Below are positions 1-7,606 of a stretch of DNA of 9,592 nt, one piece after another; the first letter of the stretch is position 1; each line of letters opens with the position of its first letter. A program made the translations under genes and the position numbers. Source of the stretch: JAFKKS01 sp039808325 (GTDB lineage Bacteria; Pseudomonadota; Alphaproteobacteria; Rhizobiales; Xanthobacteraceae); the NCBI GenBank assembly GCA_039808325.1, contig JBDHSU010000144.1, positions 1 through 9,592 on the forward strand. The letters run 5' to 3'. The notes under the pieces are model-generated. The model worked only from the letters and a program-made list of their open reading frames with translations, was not told the origin of the DNA and made no database searches.

Positions 1-239
1 TCACCATCGCCGGGCTGCAGCTCGGCTCGGTCGTCGCCTTCGCCATCATCACCGAGACGGTGTTCCAGTGGCCGGGAATGGGGCTGCTCTTTCTGCAGGC
101 CGTGCAAAACGCCGACATCCCGATCATGGCGGCGTATCTCCTGCTCGTCGCCTTCATCTTCGTCGTGATCAATCTGATCGTCGACCTGCTCTATGCCGTG
201 ATCGATCCGCGCATCCGCGTCGAAGCGCGGCCGGCCTGA
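1..239 (+). CDS. dppB: Dipeptide/oligopeptide ABC transporter permease, DppB-like, C-terminal fragment
   Basis: This is the end of an inner-membrane permease that forms the translocation path of a peptide-type ABC importer with the DppC-like protein that follows. The gene enters from the left edge; the readable frame starts at base 3 and ends at the TGA at 237-239, giving about 78 residues. Family hallmarks are visible: AFAIITETVFQWPGMGLL, then LQAVQNADIPIMAAYLLL, a final membrane segment (roughly LLLVAFIFVVINLIVDLLYA) and the closing DLLYAVIDPRIR, typical of the DppB/OppB C-terminus. The next gene begins 1 nt after the stop, so the two are almost certainly in one operon and translationally coupled. 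Class is clear, but the transported substrate (dipeptide, oligopeptide, nickel, glutathione and so on) cannot be told from this fragment. Confidence 0.93.
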   Translation, partial: TIAGLQLGSVVAFAIITETVFQWPGMGLLFLQAVQNADIPIMAAYLLLVAFIFVVINLIVDLLYAVIDPRIRVEARPA

Positions 240-240
240 C

Positions 241-1206
241 ATGAGCGCGCCGGCCCCTTCCACTCCGCTCGAAGGCGCCGCCGCGGCGCCGCAGCGACAG
301 CGTTGGGCGGCGTTGCGCGACAGCGACATCCTCTATTCGTTTCTGCACTCCAAGGTGACCATCGCCGCCGCCATCGTTACCTTGCTGATCGTCCTCGGCG
401 CCGTCTTCGCGCCCCTCATAGCGCCGCATAATCCGTTCGATCTGCGGGAACTGAGCCTGCTCAATTCCAACCTGCCGCCCGCCTGGATGGCAGAGGGCAA
501 CAAGGATTTCCTGCTCGGCACCGACGACCAGGGCCGCGACATCCTCTCGACCATTCTCTACGGGTCGCGCATCTCGCTCTCCGTCGGCATCCTCTCCGTG
601 GCTTTCGCCGCCGTCGTCGGCATCGTGCTCGGCCTCGTCGCCGGCTATCGCGGCGGCGCCGTCGACACCGTGATCATGCGCGTCGCCGATGTGCAGCTCA
701 CCTTCCCGGCGATCCTGATCGCGCTGCTGATCGACGGTTCGGTGCGCGCCATGGTCGGCGGCCAGCGCAACGAGGAGATGGTGTTCTGGGTGCTGATCTT
801 CTCCATCGGCCTCTCCTTCTGGGTGCAGTACGCGCGCACCGTGCGCGGCTCGACCATGGTGGAGAAGAGCAAGGATTACGTGCTCGCGGCGCGCCTCATC
901 GGCATCCACCCGATCAAGATCCTGTTCCGCCACGTCCTGCCGAACGTGATCGGCCCGGTGCTGGTCATCGCGACGATCAACCTCGCGCTCGCGGTGATCC
1001 TGGAAGCAACGCTGTCGTTCCTCGGTGTCGGCCTGCCGCCGACCCAGCCCTCGCTCGGCACCCTCATCAGCATCGGCAACAACTACCTGTTCTCCGGCGA
1101 ATGGTGGATCGCGATCTTCCCCGGCATCACGCTCGCGGCGCTGGTGCTGGCGGTCAATCTCGTCGGCGACTGGCTGCGCGACGCACTGAACCCGAAACTG
1201 CGATGA
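241..1206 (+). CDS. dppC: Dipeptide/oligopeptide ABC transporter permease, DppC-like
   Basis: This 321-residue protein is the second inner-membrane permease of the importer. A hydrophilic cytoplasmic N-terminus (1-38) leads to a first membrane helix at about 39-62, the OppC_N region. The family motif LLGTDDQGRDILS lies at 91-103. The binding-protein-dependent transport domain with several further helices follows at about 110-310. The cytoplasmic EAA-type coupling loop that docks on the ATPases is at about 213-242 (AARLIGIHPIKILFRHVLPN). LSFLGVGLPP (258-267) and the C-terminal GDWLRDALNPKLR (309-321) are also typical. Length is slightly above the usual 280-310 because of the N-terminal tail. 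The ATG sits 1 nt after the dppB stop with no clear Shine-Dalgarno, which suggests coupled translation. The stop overlaps the next start as ATGA. The class is secure; the substrate is unknown. Confidence 0.96.
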   Translation: MSAPAPSTPLEGAAAAPQRQRWAALRDSDILYSFLHSKVTIAAAIVTLLIVLGAVFAPLIAPHNPFDLRELSLLNSNLPPAWMAEGNKDFLLGTDDQGRDILSTILYGSRISLSVGILSVAFAAVVGIVLGLVAGYRGGAVDTVIMRVADVQLTFPAILIALLIDGSVRAMVGGQRNEEMVFWVLIFSIGLSFWVQYARTVRGSTMVEKSKDYVLAARLIGIHPIKILFRHVLPNVIGPVLVIATINLALAVILEATLSFLGVGLPPTQPSLGTLISIGNNYLFSGEWWIAIFPGITLAALVLAVNLVGDWLRDALNPKLR

Positions 1207-2191
1207 CCGCCCCCGTCCTCAGCGTGCGCAACCTTCGCGTCGAGTTTCCGACGCGGCGCGGCACGCTGACGGCCGTCGACGACGTCTCCTTCGACATCAT
1301 GCCGGGCGAGGTCCTTGGCGTCGTCGGTGAGTCCGGCGCCGGGAAGTCGATGACCGGCAATGCCGTCATCGGCCTGCTCGAGCCGCCGGGGCGCATCGCC
1401 GGCGGCGAAATCCTTTTGCAAGGCGAGCGCATCGACAACCTCCCCTACGAGGCGATGCGGCGCATCCGCGGCAAGCGCATCGGCATGGTGTTTCAGGACC
1501 CGCTCACCAGCCTCGACCCGCTCTATCGCGTCGGCGAGCAACTCGTCGAAACGATCCTGACGCATGGCAAGATGAGCGAGGCGCAGGCGCGCGCCCGCGC
1601 GCTCGAACTGCTCAACGAAGTCGGCATTCCCGCTGCCAAGGCGCGCATCGACGCCTATCCGCACCAGTTCTCCGGCGGCATGCGCCAGCGCGTGGTGCTG
1701 GCGCTGGCGCTCGCGGCGCGGCCCGAACTGCTGATCGCCGACGAGCCGACCACCGCGCTCGACGTTTCGGTGCAGGCGCAGATCATCGCGCTGATCAAGC
1801 GGCTCTGCGCCCAGCACGGCGTCGCCGTGATGCTGATCACCCACGACATGGGCGTGATCGCGGAGACGGCGGACCGCGTCGCCGTGATGTATGCCGGCCG
1901 TATCGCCGAGATCGGCCCGGTGCGCGGCGTCGTCAAGTCGCCCTACCATCCGTACACGCGAGGGCTGATGGGGGCGATCCCGAAGCTCGACAGCGAAGCG
2001 GACCGGCTGACGCAGATCCCGGGCGCGATGCCGCGCCTCAACGCCATCCCGCGCGGCTGCGCCTTCAATCCGCGCTGCGCCCACGTCTTCGACCGCTGCC
2101 GCCTCGAGCGTCCGCAGCTCATCCCGCTCGAACGCTCGGCGGCCGCATGCTGGCTTTACGACAAGGCGTCGCAGCCGGCGGAGGCGGCGTC

Positions 2192-2195
<4 letters not shown>
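1203..2195 (+). CDS. dppD: Peptide ABC transporter ATP-binding protein, DppD-like
   Basis: This 330-residue cytoplasmic ATPase powers the importer, pairing with the DppF-like protein. Visible motifs in order are Walker A GESGAGKS (42-49), Q-loop Gln98 in FQDPLTSLDP, ABC signature SGGMRQR (157-163), Walker B LLIADE (176-181), D-loop ALDV (185-188) and H-loop His214 in ITHDMG. The oligopeptide/dipeptide transporter C-terminal domain follows (about 230-320), with YHPYTRGLM and a cysteine set Cys286, Cys292, Cys299 and Cys316. The same spacing in related DppD proteins has been linked to a [4Fe-4S] cluster; this is from memory and inferred here. I chose the ATG at 1203, which overlaps the dppC stop (ATGA). 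The frame stays open upstream to 1101, but that part lies inside dppC and does not resemble the family. DppD versus OppD is assigned by order and style only. Confidence 0.95.
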
Positions 2196-3218
<1,023 letters not shown>

Positions 3219-3229
<11 letters not shown>

Positions 3230-4442
3230 CGTCGCCGGCGTCGATGCGCAGCGGCTGATAGCCGTCCGCCTCGAGCGCGGCGAAGATCGCGTCGGCATGA
3301 TCGGCGTCGCGCGTCTCGACCGTCGCATCGAGCTTCGCGCCTTTTGCCGGAACGTCCAGAAACATCCGCTTGTGGTCGACCTCGAGGATGTTGGCGCCGA
3401 GCTGGCCGAGCCGCGTCGCGATCTGGCCGAGAATGCCCGGACGGTCCGGAATCGTGAGGCGAAACGAGACGATGCGGCTATCGCGCTGCAATTCGCGCAC
3501 CATGATGGCGGCGAGAATGCGCGGGTCGATATTGCCGCCGCACAGAACAAGGCCGACTTTATGGCCGCGAAACCGTTCCGGCTGCGCCAGCATCGCCGCG
3601 AGCCCGGCCGCGCCGGCGCCTTCGGCGATCGTCTTCTGCCGCGTCAGGAAGACGTTCACCGCCCGTTCGAGATGCGCCTCGTCGACCAGCACGACGTCGG
3701 AGACAAGCTCGCGCACGATCGGAAGCGTCAGGCGGCCCACGTTCTTGACCGCGATGCCTTCCGCCAGCGTCGCGCCGCCGATGGTGCGATGGCGGTTGTT
3801 GAGCGCGTTCCAGACCGACGGATAGAGCGCCGCCTCGGCGCCGACGATCTCGATATCCTGGTTGGTCGCGCGCGCCGCCGTGGCGATGCCGCTGATCAGG
3901 CCGCCGCCGCCGATCGGAACGATCAGCGTATCGAGGTCCGCCTCGTCCTCCAGCATCTCGAGCGCGACCGTGCCCTGACCCGCGATGATCAGCGGATCGT
4001 CGTAAGGGTGGACCCAGGTGAGACCTTGCTCGTCGGCGATCGCTTCCGCGCGCGTCTGCGCCTCGCTCAGCGTTTCGCCGTCGAGCACGACGCGGGCGCC
4101 GTGCGCTTCGGTCGCGGCGACCTTTACGAAGGGCGTCGTCACCGGCATGACGATGGTCGCCGGGATGCCAAGACGCGCCGCGTGGTAGGCGACGGCCTGG
4201 GCGTGGTTGCCGGCCGACATCGCGATCACGCCGCTTTCGCGGTCCGCGTCCTCCAGGGATGCGAGCTTGTTGAGCGCGCCGCGCTCCTTGAAGGAGTTGG
4301 TGACCTGTAGGTTTTCGTATTTGACGAACACCTCGGCCTGCGTCAGCTCCGAAAGCCGCGGGGCCGGGAGCATCGGCGTGCGCAGCACGGCGCCTTCGAT
4401 GGTGCGGCGCGCGCGCTCGATATCGGCAAGCGTGATAGGCAC
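3219..4442 (-). CDS. ilvA: Threonine ammonia-lyase (threonine dehydratase) with C-terminal ACT domain
   Basis: This 407-residue PLP enzyme deaminates L-threonine (often also L-serine) to 2-oxobutanoate and ammonia, feeding isoleucine synthesis or catabolism. The PLP-lysine is Lys52 in the NSFKERGA motif. SAGNHAQ (76-82) and the phosphate-binding tetraglycine GGGG (178-181, in VPIGGGGLISG) follow, then EGAGAAGLAA (274-283) and LCGGNID (300-306). A single ACT regulatory domain lies at about 325-400, beginning VSFRLTIPDRPGILGQ. Length and the single ACT match the medium 'one C-terminal ACT' form rather than the ~510-residue two-ACT E. coli IlvA. The start is GTG at 4442, preceded by AAGGGAGAGG (4445-4454 on the minus strand). 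It lies 24 nt downstream of the LivH-type permease, probably co-transcribed. Whether it is biosynthetic and isoleucine-inhibited or catabolic cannot be read from sequence. The 3' end overlaps dppF. Confidence 0.95.
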
Positions 4443-4466
4443 GACCTCTCCCTTGACGAGCCCGGG

Positions 4467-5798
4467 TTAGACATCCCGCGGCCGAGGCCCGGAGAACCCG
4501 AACAGGCCTCCCGGACGCAGCACGAAGATCGCGATCAGAATCGCGTAGACCACGATATCGCGCATCCCGATATCGAAATAGGCCGACCAGAACGCCTCGA
4601 CCAGGCCGATGACGACGCCGCCGACGAAGGCGCCGGGCACCGAGCCGATGCCGCCGACGACCGCCGCGACCAGCGCCTTGAGGCCGAGCATCGTGCTCAT
4701 CGCGGCGCTGACATTGCCGTAGTAGACGGCCATGATCCACCCGGCGAGCCCGGCCATCAGTCCGGCGAGCAGGAATGTCCCGGCAAGAACACGGCCGGGC
4801 GCAACGCCGAGCAGCGCCGCGGCGAGCGGGTCGTCGGCGAACGCCCGCCAGTTTCGCCCAAAGCGCGAGCGCCGCAGCAGCAGCAGAACCGCGATGGCCG
4901 CCCCGAAGGCCGCCAGCGCGATGCCGATCTGCATCGGAGTGACCGTGACGACGAAACGGCCGGCTGCGGTGAGGCCGATCGGCGCGCTGAAAGTGGGCGG
5001 GACCCAGTGGTCGCGCACGCCCTGGAACAGGCGCAGACCCTCCTCGATCGTCACTGCCACGGCGACGGTGGCGACGAGGATCGGCTGGCTTCGAGGCGAA
5101 CGGGCATGCAGCGGCGCGATCACCATAGCGCCGACGACCCAGCTCCACCCGGCGGCCAGGCCGGCCGCGACAACGAGCGCCACCGCGAGCCCCGCCGCCG
5201 GATTTTCAAGACTGAAGGCGACGGCCGCGCCGACCCCGCCGATGGCCCCGAAAGCGCCCATGACGGCGATCTGCCCGAAGGCAAGATTGAGGCGGCCGAC
5301 AAGGCCGTAAATCAGAGCGTAGGCGGTGGCGAGCAGCGCATAAATGGCGGCCAATGGGACGCCGCTGACGACCTGCTGCGCGGCATAGGCGAGGGAAAAC
5401 GGCCATTGCGGAAGGCCCTGCGTCGCGACCGTGCGCCCGACATCCGTCAAGCCGAACCGCTTGAGGTAGATGAAGCGGGCTTCCCCGAGCGGTCCGGTGT
5501 CGGTGTCCACGGCGACGAGGTCGCCGCGATCGGGGTCGAAAGCGCCGCCGGCAAAGCCGCAAACGACATAGTGCGGCCGCGCCTCATCATCGCCCGGCTC
5601 GCGCGCCGTGTAGTCGAGGCGCAGGCCCTGCCGGCCGAGCGCCGCCGGCTCCGCGCCGCGCATGGTGATCTGCGTCCCGTCGGGATGCAGCGCCTCCGCC
5701 ACGGCCCCGCAAAGAAGGCGCTGCTCTGGATCGATGGACCCCATGCAGCCGACGAGCGCGAGCGCAACGATCGTCAGGATGGGAGCGAGCCAACGCAT
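4467..5798 (-). CDS. livH: Branched-chain amino acid ABC transporter permease, LivH-type, with N-terminal extracytoplasmic extension
   Basis: This 443-residue inner-membrane protein has a C-terminal LivH-type permease domain (about 146-436). Hallmarks are YALIYGLVGRLNLAFGQIAV (160-179), the cytoplasmic loop GRNWRAFADDPLAAALLGV (314-332) and LGLKALVAAVVGGIGSVPGA (371-390), followed by ALIGLVEAF-like helices and a closing LRPGGLFG (427-434). LivH proteins are usually about 290 residues; this one has about 145 extra at the front. The extension starts with a hydrophobic segment ending in a lipobox-like LVGC (15-18), followed by a polar region with Cys30 and Cys80, likely outside the cytoplasm. 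I chose the ATG at 5798 because the signal-like segment begins there, but it lacks a Shine-Dalgarno. An in-frame ATG at 5879 (27 residues longer) has AAAAGG 7 nt upstream, and the frame is open to 5927. No LivM, LivG, LivF or LivK is present nearby. Domain call is strong; start and substrate are uncertain. Confidence 0.88.
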   Translation of the reverse strand: MRWLAPILTIVALALVGCMGSIDPEQRLLCGAVAEALHPDGTQITMRGAEPAALGRQGLRLDYTAREPGDDEARPHYVVCGFAGGAFDPDRGDLVAVDTDTGPLGEARFIYLKRFGLTDVGRTVATQGLPQWPFSLAYAAQQVVSGVPLAAIYALLATAYALIYGLVGRLNLAFGQIAVMGAFGAIGGVGAAVAFSLENPAAGLAVALVVAAGLAAGWSWVVGAMVIAPLHARSPRSQPILVATVAVAVTIEEGLRLFQGVRDHWVPPTFSAPIGLTAAGRFVVTVTPMQIGIALAAFGAAIAVLLLLRRSRFGRNWRAFADDPLAAALLGVAPGRVLAGTFLLAGLMAGLAGWIMAVYYGNVSAAMSTMLGLKALVAAVVGGIGSVPGAFVGGVVIGLVEAFWSAYFDIGMRDIVVYAILIAIFVLRPGGLFGFSGPRPRDV

Positions 5799-5799
5799 C

Positions 5800-5856
5800 T
5801 TGGGCAGCGTAGAACAGGTTGGGCAGCGTAGAACAGGTTGGGCAGCGTAGAACAGG
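5800..5856. repeat. Three perfect tandem copies of a 19-bp unit
   Basis: The unit TTGGGCAGCGTAGAACAGG occurs at 5800-5818, 5819-5837 and 5838-5856 with no mismatch, and ends 1 nt short of the proposed livH ATG (5796-5798, minus strand). The array therefore occupies the place where a ribosome binding site would be. Nineteen is not a multiple of three, but three copies (57 nt) are, so an upstream in-frame ATG stays connected to the permease frame. The unit is not a strong palindrome. It may be a recent slippage product, an operator array or a translation switch; the sequence alone does not decide. Confidence 0.95.
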
Positions 5857-5886
5857 AACCTGCCGCGTCCATATCGCATTCTCGCG

Positions 5887-5894
5887 CCTTTTCC
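5887..5894 (-). promoter_or_regulatory. Candidate ribosome binding site for a longer livH start
   Basis: On the minus strand the sequence GGAAAAGG ends 7 nt before the ATG at 5877-5879. That ATG is in frame with the LivH-type permease and would add 27 residues, encoded largely by the tandem repeat. The usually preferred ATG at 5798 has GCTGCCCAAG immediately upstream and no purine-rich site, so this weak signal is a real competitor for the start. Confidence 0.35.
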
Positions 5895-5929
5895 GCGATG
5901 GCGCCGCGCTCCCCAACGGCACGGCATCG

Positions 5930-5998
5930 TCCCCCTCTCCGCCGCGGAAAGGGTCGGGGTTAGGGTGACCGCCCTCTCGGCGGCCCTAACCCTTCACC
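5930..5998. repeat. REP-like hairpin element in the divergent intergenic region
   Basis: GGGTTAGGG (5957-5965) pairs perfectly with CCCTAACCC (5984-5992). Inside it CCGCC (5969-5973) pairs with GGCGG (5979-5983) around a CTCTC loop, leaving TGA unpaired on one side. To the left, CCCCCTCTCC (5931-5940) and AAAGGGTCGGGG (5948-5959) can form a second, imperfect arm. Composition and layout resemble the dispersed CCCTCTCC/GGGTTAGGGTGA intergenic repeats of many proteobacterial genomes. It lies between genes transcribed away from it, so it is not a terminator for either. Membership of a dispersed family is inferred. Confidence 0.55.
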
Positions 5999-6071
5999 CG
6001 CCGCGCTTGCAGCGAACCTTGCGGGCCCCCATGTCTATGCCCGTTTTCAACCGGCATCCGAGGAGGGCGCC

Positions 6072-6605
6072 ATGGCCGAAACCGAAGCAAAGCGCATCGG
6101 TGTCTCTTTCGAAGTCAGGCCGCACGCCTACGATCCGGCGACGCAGCCGGAATATTTCGAGGGCGTGCTGTCGCGCCGCGTCATTGCGTTCCTGATCGAC
6201 GTGTTCGTCATCGGCCTGCCAGTGCTGTTCGCGTCGCTGTTCATCCTTGTTTTCGGCCTGCTGACACTGGGGCTCGGGTGGTTCGCCTTCTGGCTGCTGA
6301 CGCCCGGCGCCGTGATCTGGGCCATCGTCTACTATGGCTGGACGCTCGGCAGCCCGAAGTCGGCGACGGTCGGGATGCGGGTGATGGACCTCGAAATGCG
6401 GACCTGGTACGGCTCCCCGGCCTACTTCGTGCTCGGCGCGGTGCATGCCATCGCCTACTGGATCTCGGTGTCGGCGCTGACCCCGCTCATCCTGCTGGTG
6501 CCGTTGTTCAATGCCCGCAAGCGGCTCCTCCACGATATGGTGCTCGGTACGATCGTGGTGAACAACGAGGCCCGCGCGCGGGCGCTGCGTCGACCGCCGC
6601 GATAA
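6072..6605 (+). CDS. RDD family integral membrane protein
   Basis: This 177-residue inner-membrane protein belongs to the RDD family, named for conserved Arg and Asp residues; the cellular role is generally unknown, with transport proposed for some members. A polar N-terminus (1-33) precedes LSRRVIAFLIDVFVIGLP, with Arg35/Arg36 and Asp43 at the first helix (about 37-60). A second helix spans about 63-88. The family loop GSPKSATVGMRVMDLE follows (93-108), then a third hydrophobic region at about 116-146, closing with RKRLLHDMVLGTIVV (149-163), typical of the domain end. AGGAGG at 6061-6066 sits 5 nt before the ATG and fixes the start. The upstream region is divergent from livH, so it probably has its own promoter, though I could not identify one. 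A terminator-like hairpin follows. Family is clear; function is not. Confidence 0.92.
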   Translation: MAETEAKRIGVSFEVRPHAYDPATQPEYFEGVLSRRVIAFLIDVFVIGLPVLFASLFILVFGLLTLGLGWFAFWLLTPGAVIWAIVYYGWTLGSPKSATVGMRVMDLEMRTWYGSPAYFVLGAVHAIAYWISVSALTPLILLVPLFNARKRLLHDMVLGTIVVNNEARARALRRPPR

Positions 6606-6620
6606 CCTCTGCGTCAAAAC

Positions 6621-6654
6621 GGGCGGCGAGCGCGACCTCGCCGCCCTCGATTTT
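6621..6654 (+). terminator. Probable Rho-independent terminator after the RDD gene
   Basis: GGGCGGCGAG (6621-6630) and CTCGCCGCCC (6637-6646) form a perfect 10-bp GC-rich stem with a CGCGAC loop. TCGA and then TTTT (6651-6654) follow. It lies 15 nt after the RDD stop codon. The T-run is short and offset by 4 nt, so termination may be partial, but it would separate RDD from bpt transcription. Confidence 0.65.
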
Positions 6655-6708
6655 GCCGCCGAACACGGCTACACCCTGTAGCGAAGGGCGGCCCCGCGAA
6701 ATCCGTCC

Positions 6709-6715
6709 GAGGTGA
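6709..6715 (+). promoter_or_regulatory. Ribosome binding site of bpt
   Basis: GAGGTGA matches the anti-Shine-Dalgarno sequence well and lies 8 nt before the GTG at 6724. It also contains the GTG at 6712, which would give a protein four residues longer; that codon is inside the ribosome binding site, so 6724 is the better start. Confidence 0.7.
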
Positions 6716-6723
6716 AAGCCGGC

Positions 6724-7473
6724 GTGACGCAGCACTCGCGCGATACCCCGCAGTTCTACCTGACGGCGCCCTCGCCTTGCCCGTATCTGCCGGGCAAGGA
6801 GGAGCGCAAGGTTTTCACGCATCTGGTCGGCGAGCGCGCCGGCGGCCTCAACGACGTCCTCACCCATGGCGGATTCCGCCGCAGCCAGTCGATCGCTTAT
6901 CGGCCGGCCTGCGAGGGCTGTAAGGCGTGCGTCTCGGTGCGCGTCATCGTGAACGACTTTCGCCCGTCGCGCGGCATGCGGCGCATCCTCGACCGCAATG
7001 CCGACATCGTCGGAGAGATGCGCAACGCCACCCCGACCTCGGAGCAATACGCGGTCTTTCGCGCCTATCTCGACAGCCGCCATCGCGACGGCGGCATGGC
7101 CGACATGACGGTGCTCGATTACGCGATGATGGTCGAGGACAGCCACGTCGAAACGCGGATCATCGAATACCGCCGCCGCGGGCCTGACACCGGTATCACC
7201 GGGCGCGGCACCGGGCCGCTGATCGCCGTCGCGCTGTCCGATATTCTGAGCGACGGCCTTTCCATGGTCTATTCCTTCTACGATCCCACACTCGATGTCC
7301 GCTCGCTCGGCACCTTCATGATCCTCGACCATATCGCGCGTGCGCGCGCGCTCGGCCTGCCCTACGTCTATCTAGGTTACTGGGTCTCGGGGTCGCGGAA
7401 AATGGAGTACAAGCGCCGTTTCTTGCCGCAGGAGCGCTTGCTCCCCGACAAATGGACACGGTTCGACACATGA
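6724..7473 (+). CDS. bpt: Aspartate/glutamate leucyltransferase (Bpt), arginyl-tRNA-protein transferase family
   Basis: This 249-residue cytoplasmic enzyme transfers an amino acid from aminoacyl-tRNA (Leu in characterised Bpt enzymes) to proteins with N-terminal Asp or Glu, making them N-degrons for ClpS/ClpAP. The N-terminal ATE_N region (about 8-80) has FYLTAPSPCPYLP with Cys19, KVFTHLVG, GGFRRSQSIAYRPACEGCKA with Cys63 and Cys66, and Cys69. The ATE_C domain (about 103-235) shows RHRDGGMADMT, MVYSFYDP, SLGTFMILDHI and YVYLGYWVSGSRKMEYKRRF. Length matches bacterial Bpt (about 235-260). The GTG at 6724 is chosen because family proteins begin TQHSRDTPQ and a good Shine-Dalgarno precedes it; the frame can extend to GTG 6712. 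It follows the RDD gene but a terminator lies between. Some alphaproteobacterial relatives may use other amino acids, so donor specificity is uncertain. Confidence 0.94.
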   Translation: MTQHSRDTPQFYLTAPSPCPYLPGKEERKVFTHLVGERAGGLNDVLTHGGFRRSQSIAYRPACEGCKACVSVRVIVNDFRPSRGMRRILDRNADIVGEMRNATPTSEQYAVFRAYLDSRHRDGGMADMTVLDYAMMVEDSHVETRIIEYRRRGPDTGITGRGTGPLIAVALSDILSDGLSMVYSFYDPTLDVRSLGTFMILDHIARARALGLPYVYLGYWVSGSRKMEYKRRFLPQERLLPDKWTRFDT

Positions 7474-7606
7474 CCGCCGCCGCTCCCATGCCGGCAGCAT
7501 CGTCGAACACTCGGCAACACATTCTTTCTCATCCTGGCGACCGGAACGCGAGCGATCACCGTCTCGCTCATCATGGCCGGCGTAACGGCCGATGACCGCC
7601 GCCCTG
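7474..7606. other. Convergent intergenic region between bpt and dnaE
   Basis: These 133 bases separate the stops of bpt and dnaE. ATGACCGCCGCC occurs twice in direct orientation, at 7470-7481 (overlapping the bpt stop) and 7592-7603. Two modest hairpins are visible: GAGCGA/TCGCTC (7550-7555 and 7564-7569) and GGCCG/CGGCC (7575-7579 and 7586-7590, loop GCGTAA). Neither has a T-run, so they are only weak candidates for termination from either side. A 41-codon frame starting at 7470 shows no recognisable features and I do not call it a gene. Confidence 0.5.

Noticed and set aside
5007..5831. 274-codon plus-strand frame opposite livH
   Set aside because: It is antisense to clear LivH hallmarks, and its charged repeat-like composition has no family resemblance.
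6001..6071. Possible sigma-70 promoter for the RDD gene (TTGCAG, TTGCGG and TATGCC-like hexamers)
   Set aside because: No pair of hexamers has acceptable spacing of 16-18 nt with a good -10 match, so I do not report a promoter.
6601..6681. Short frame ending ERDLAALDFAAEHGYTL that looks like the tail of a Nif11-type leader peptide
   Set aside because: The frame runs only from a stop at 6559 to TAG at 6679, has no ATG or GTG start or ribosome binding site, and most of its distinctive part is the GC-rich terminator hairpin. At most a decayed remnant.
7470..7595. 41-codon frame overlapping the bpt stop as ATGA
   Set aside because: No Shine-Dalgarno, no recognisable domain or hydrophobic segment, and codon use unlike the neighbours. 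Likely noncoding.
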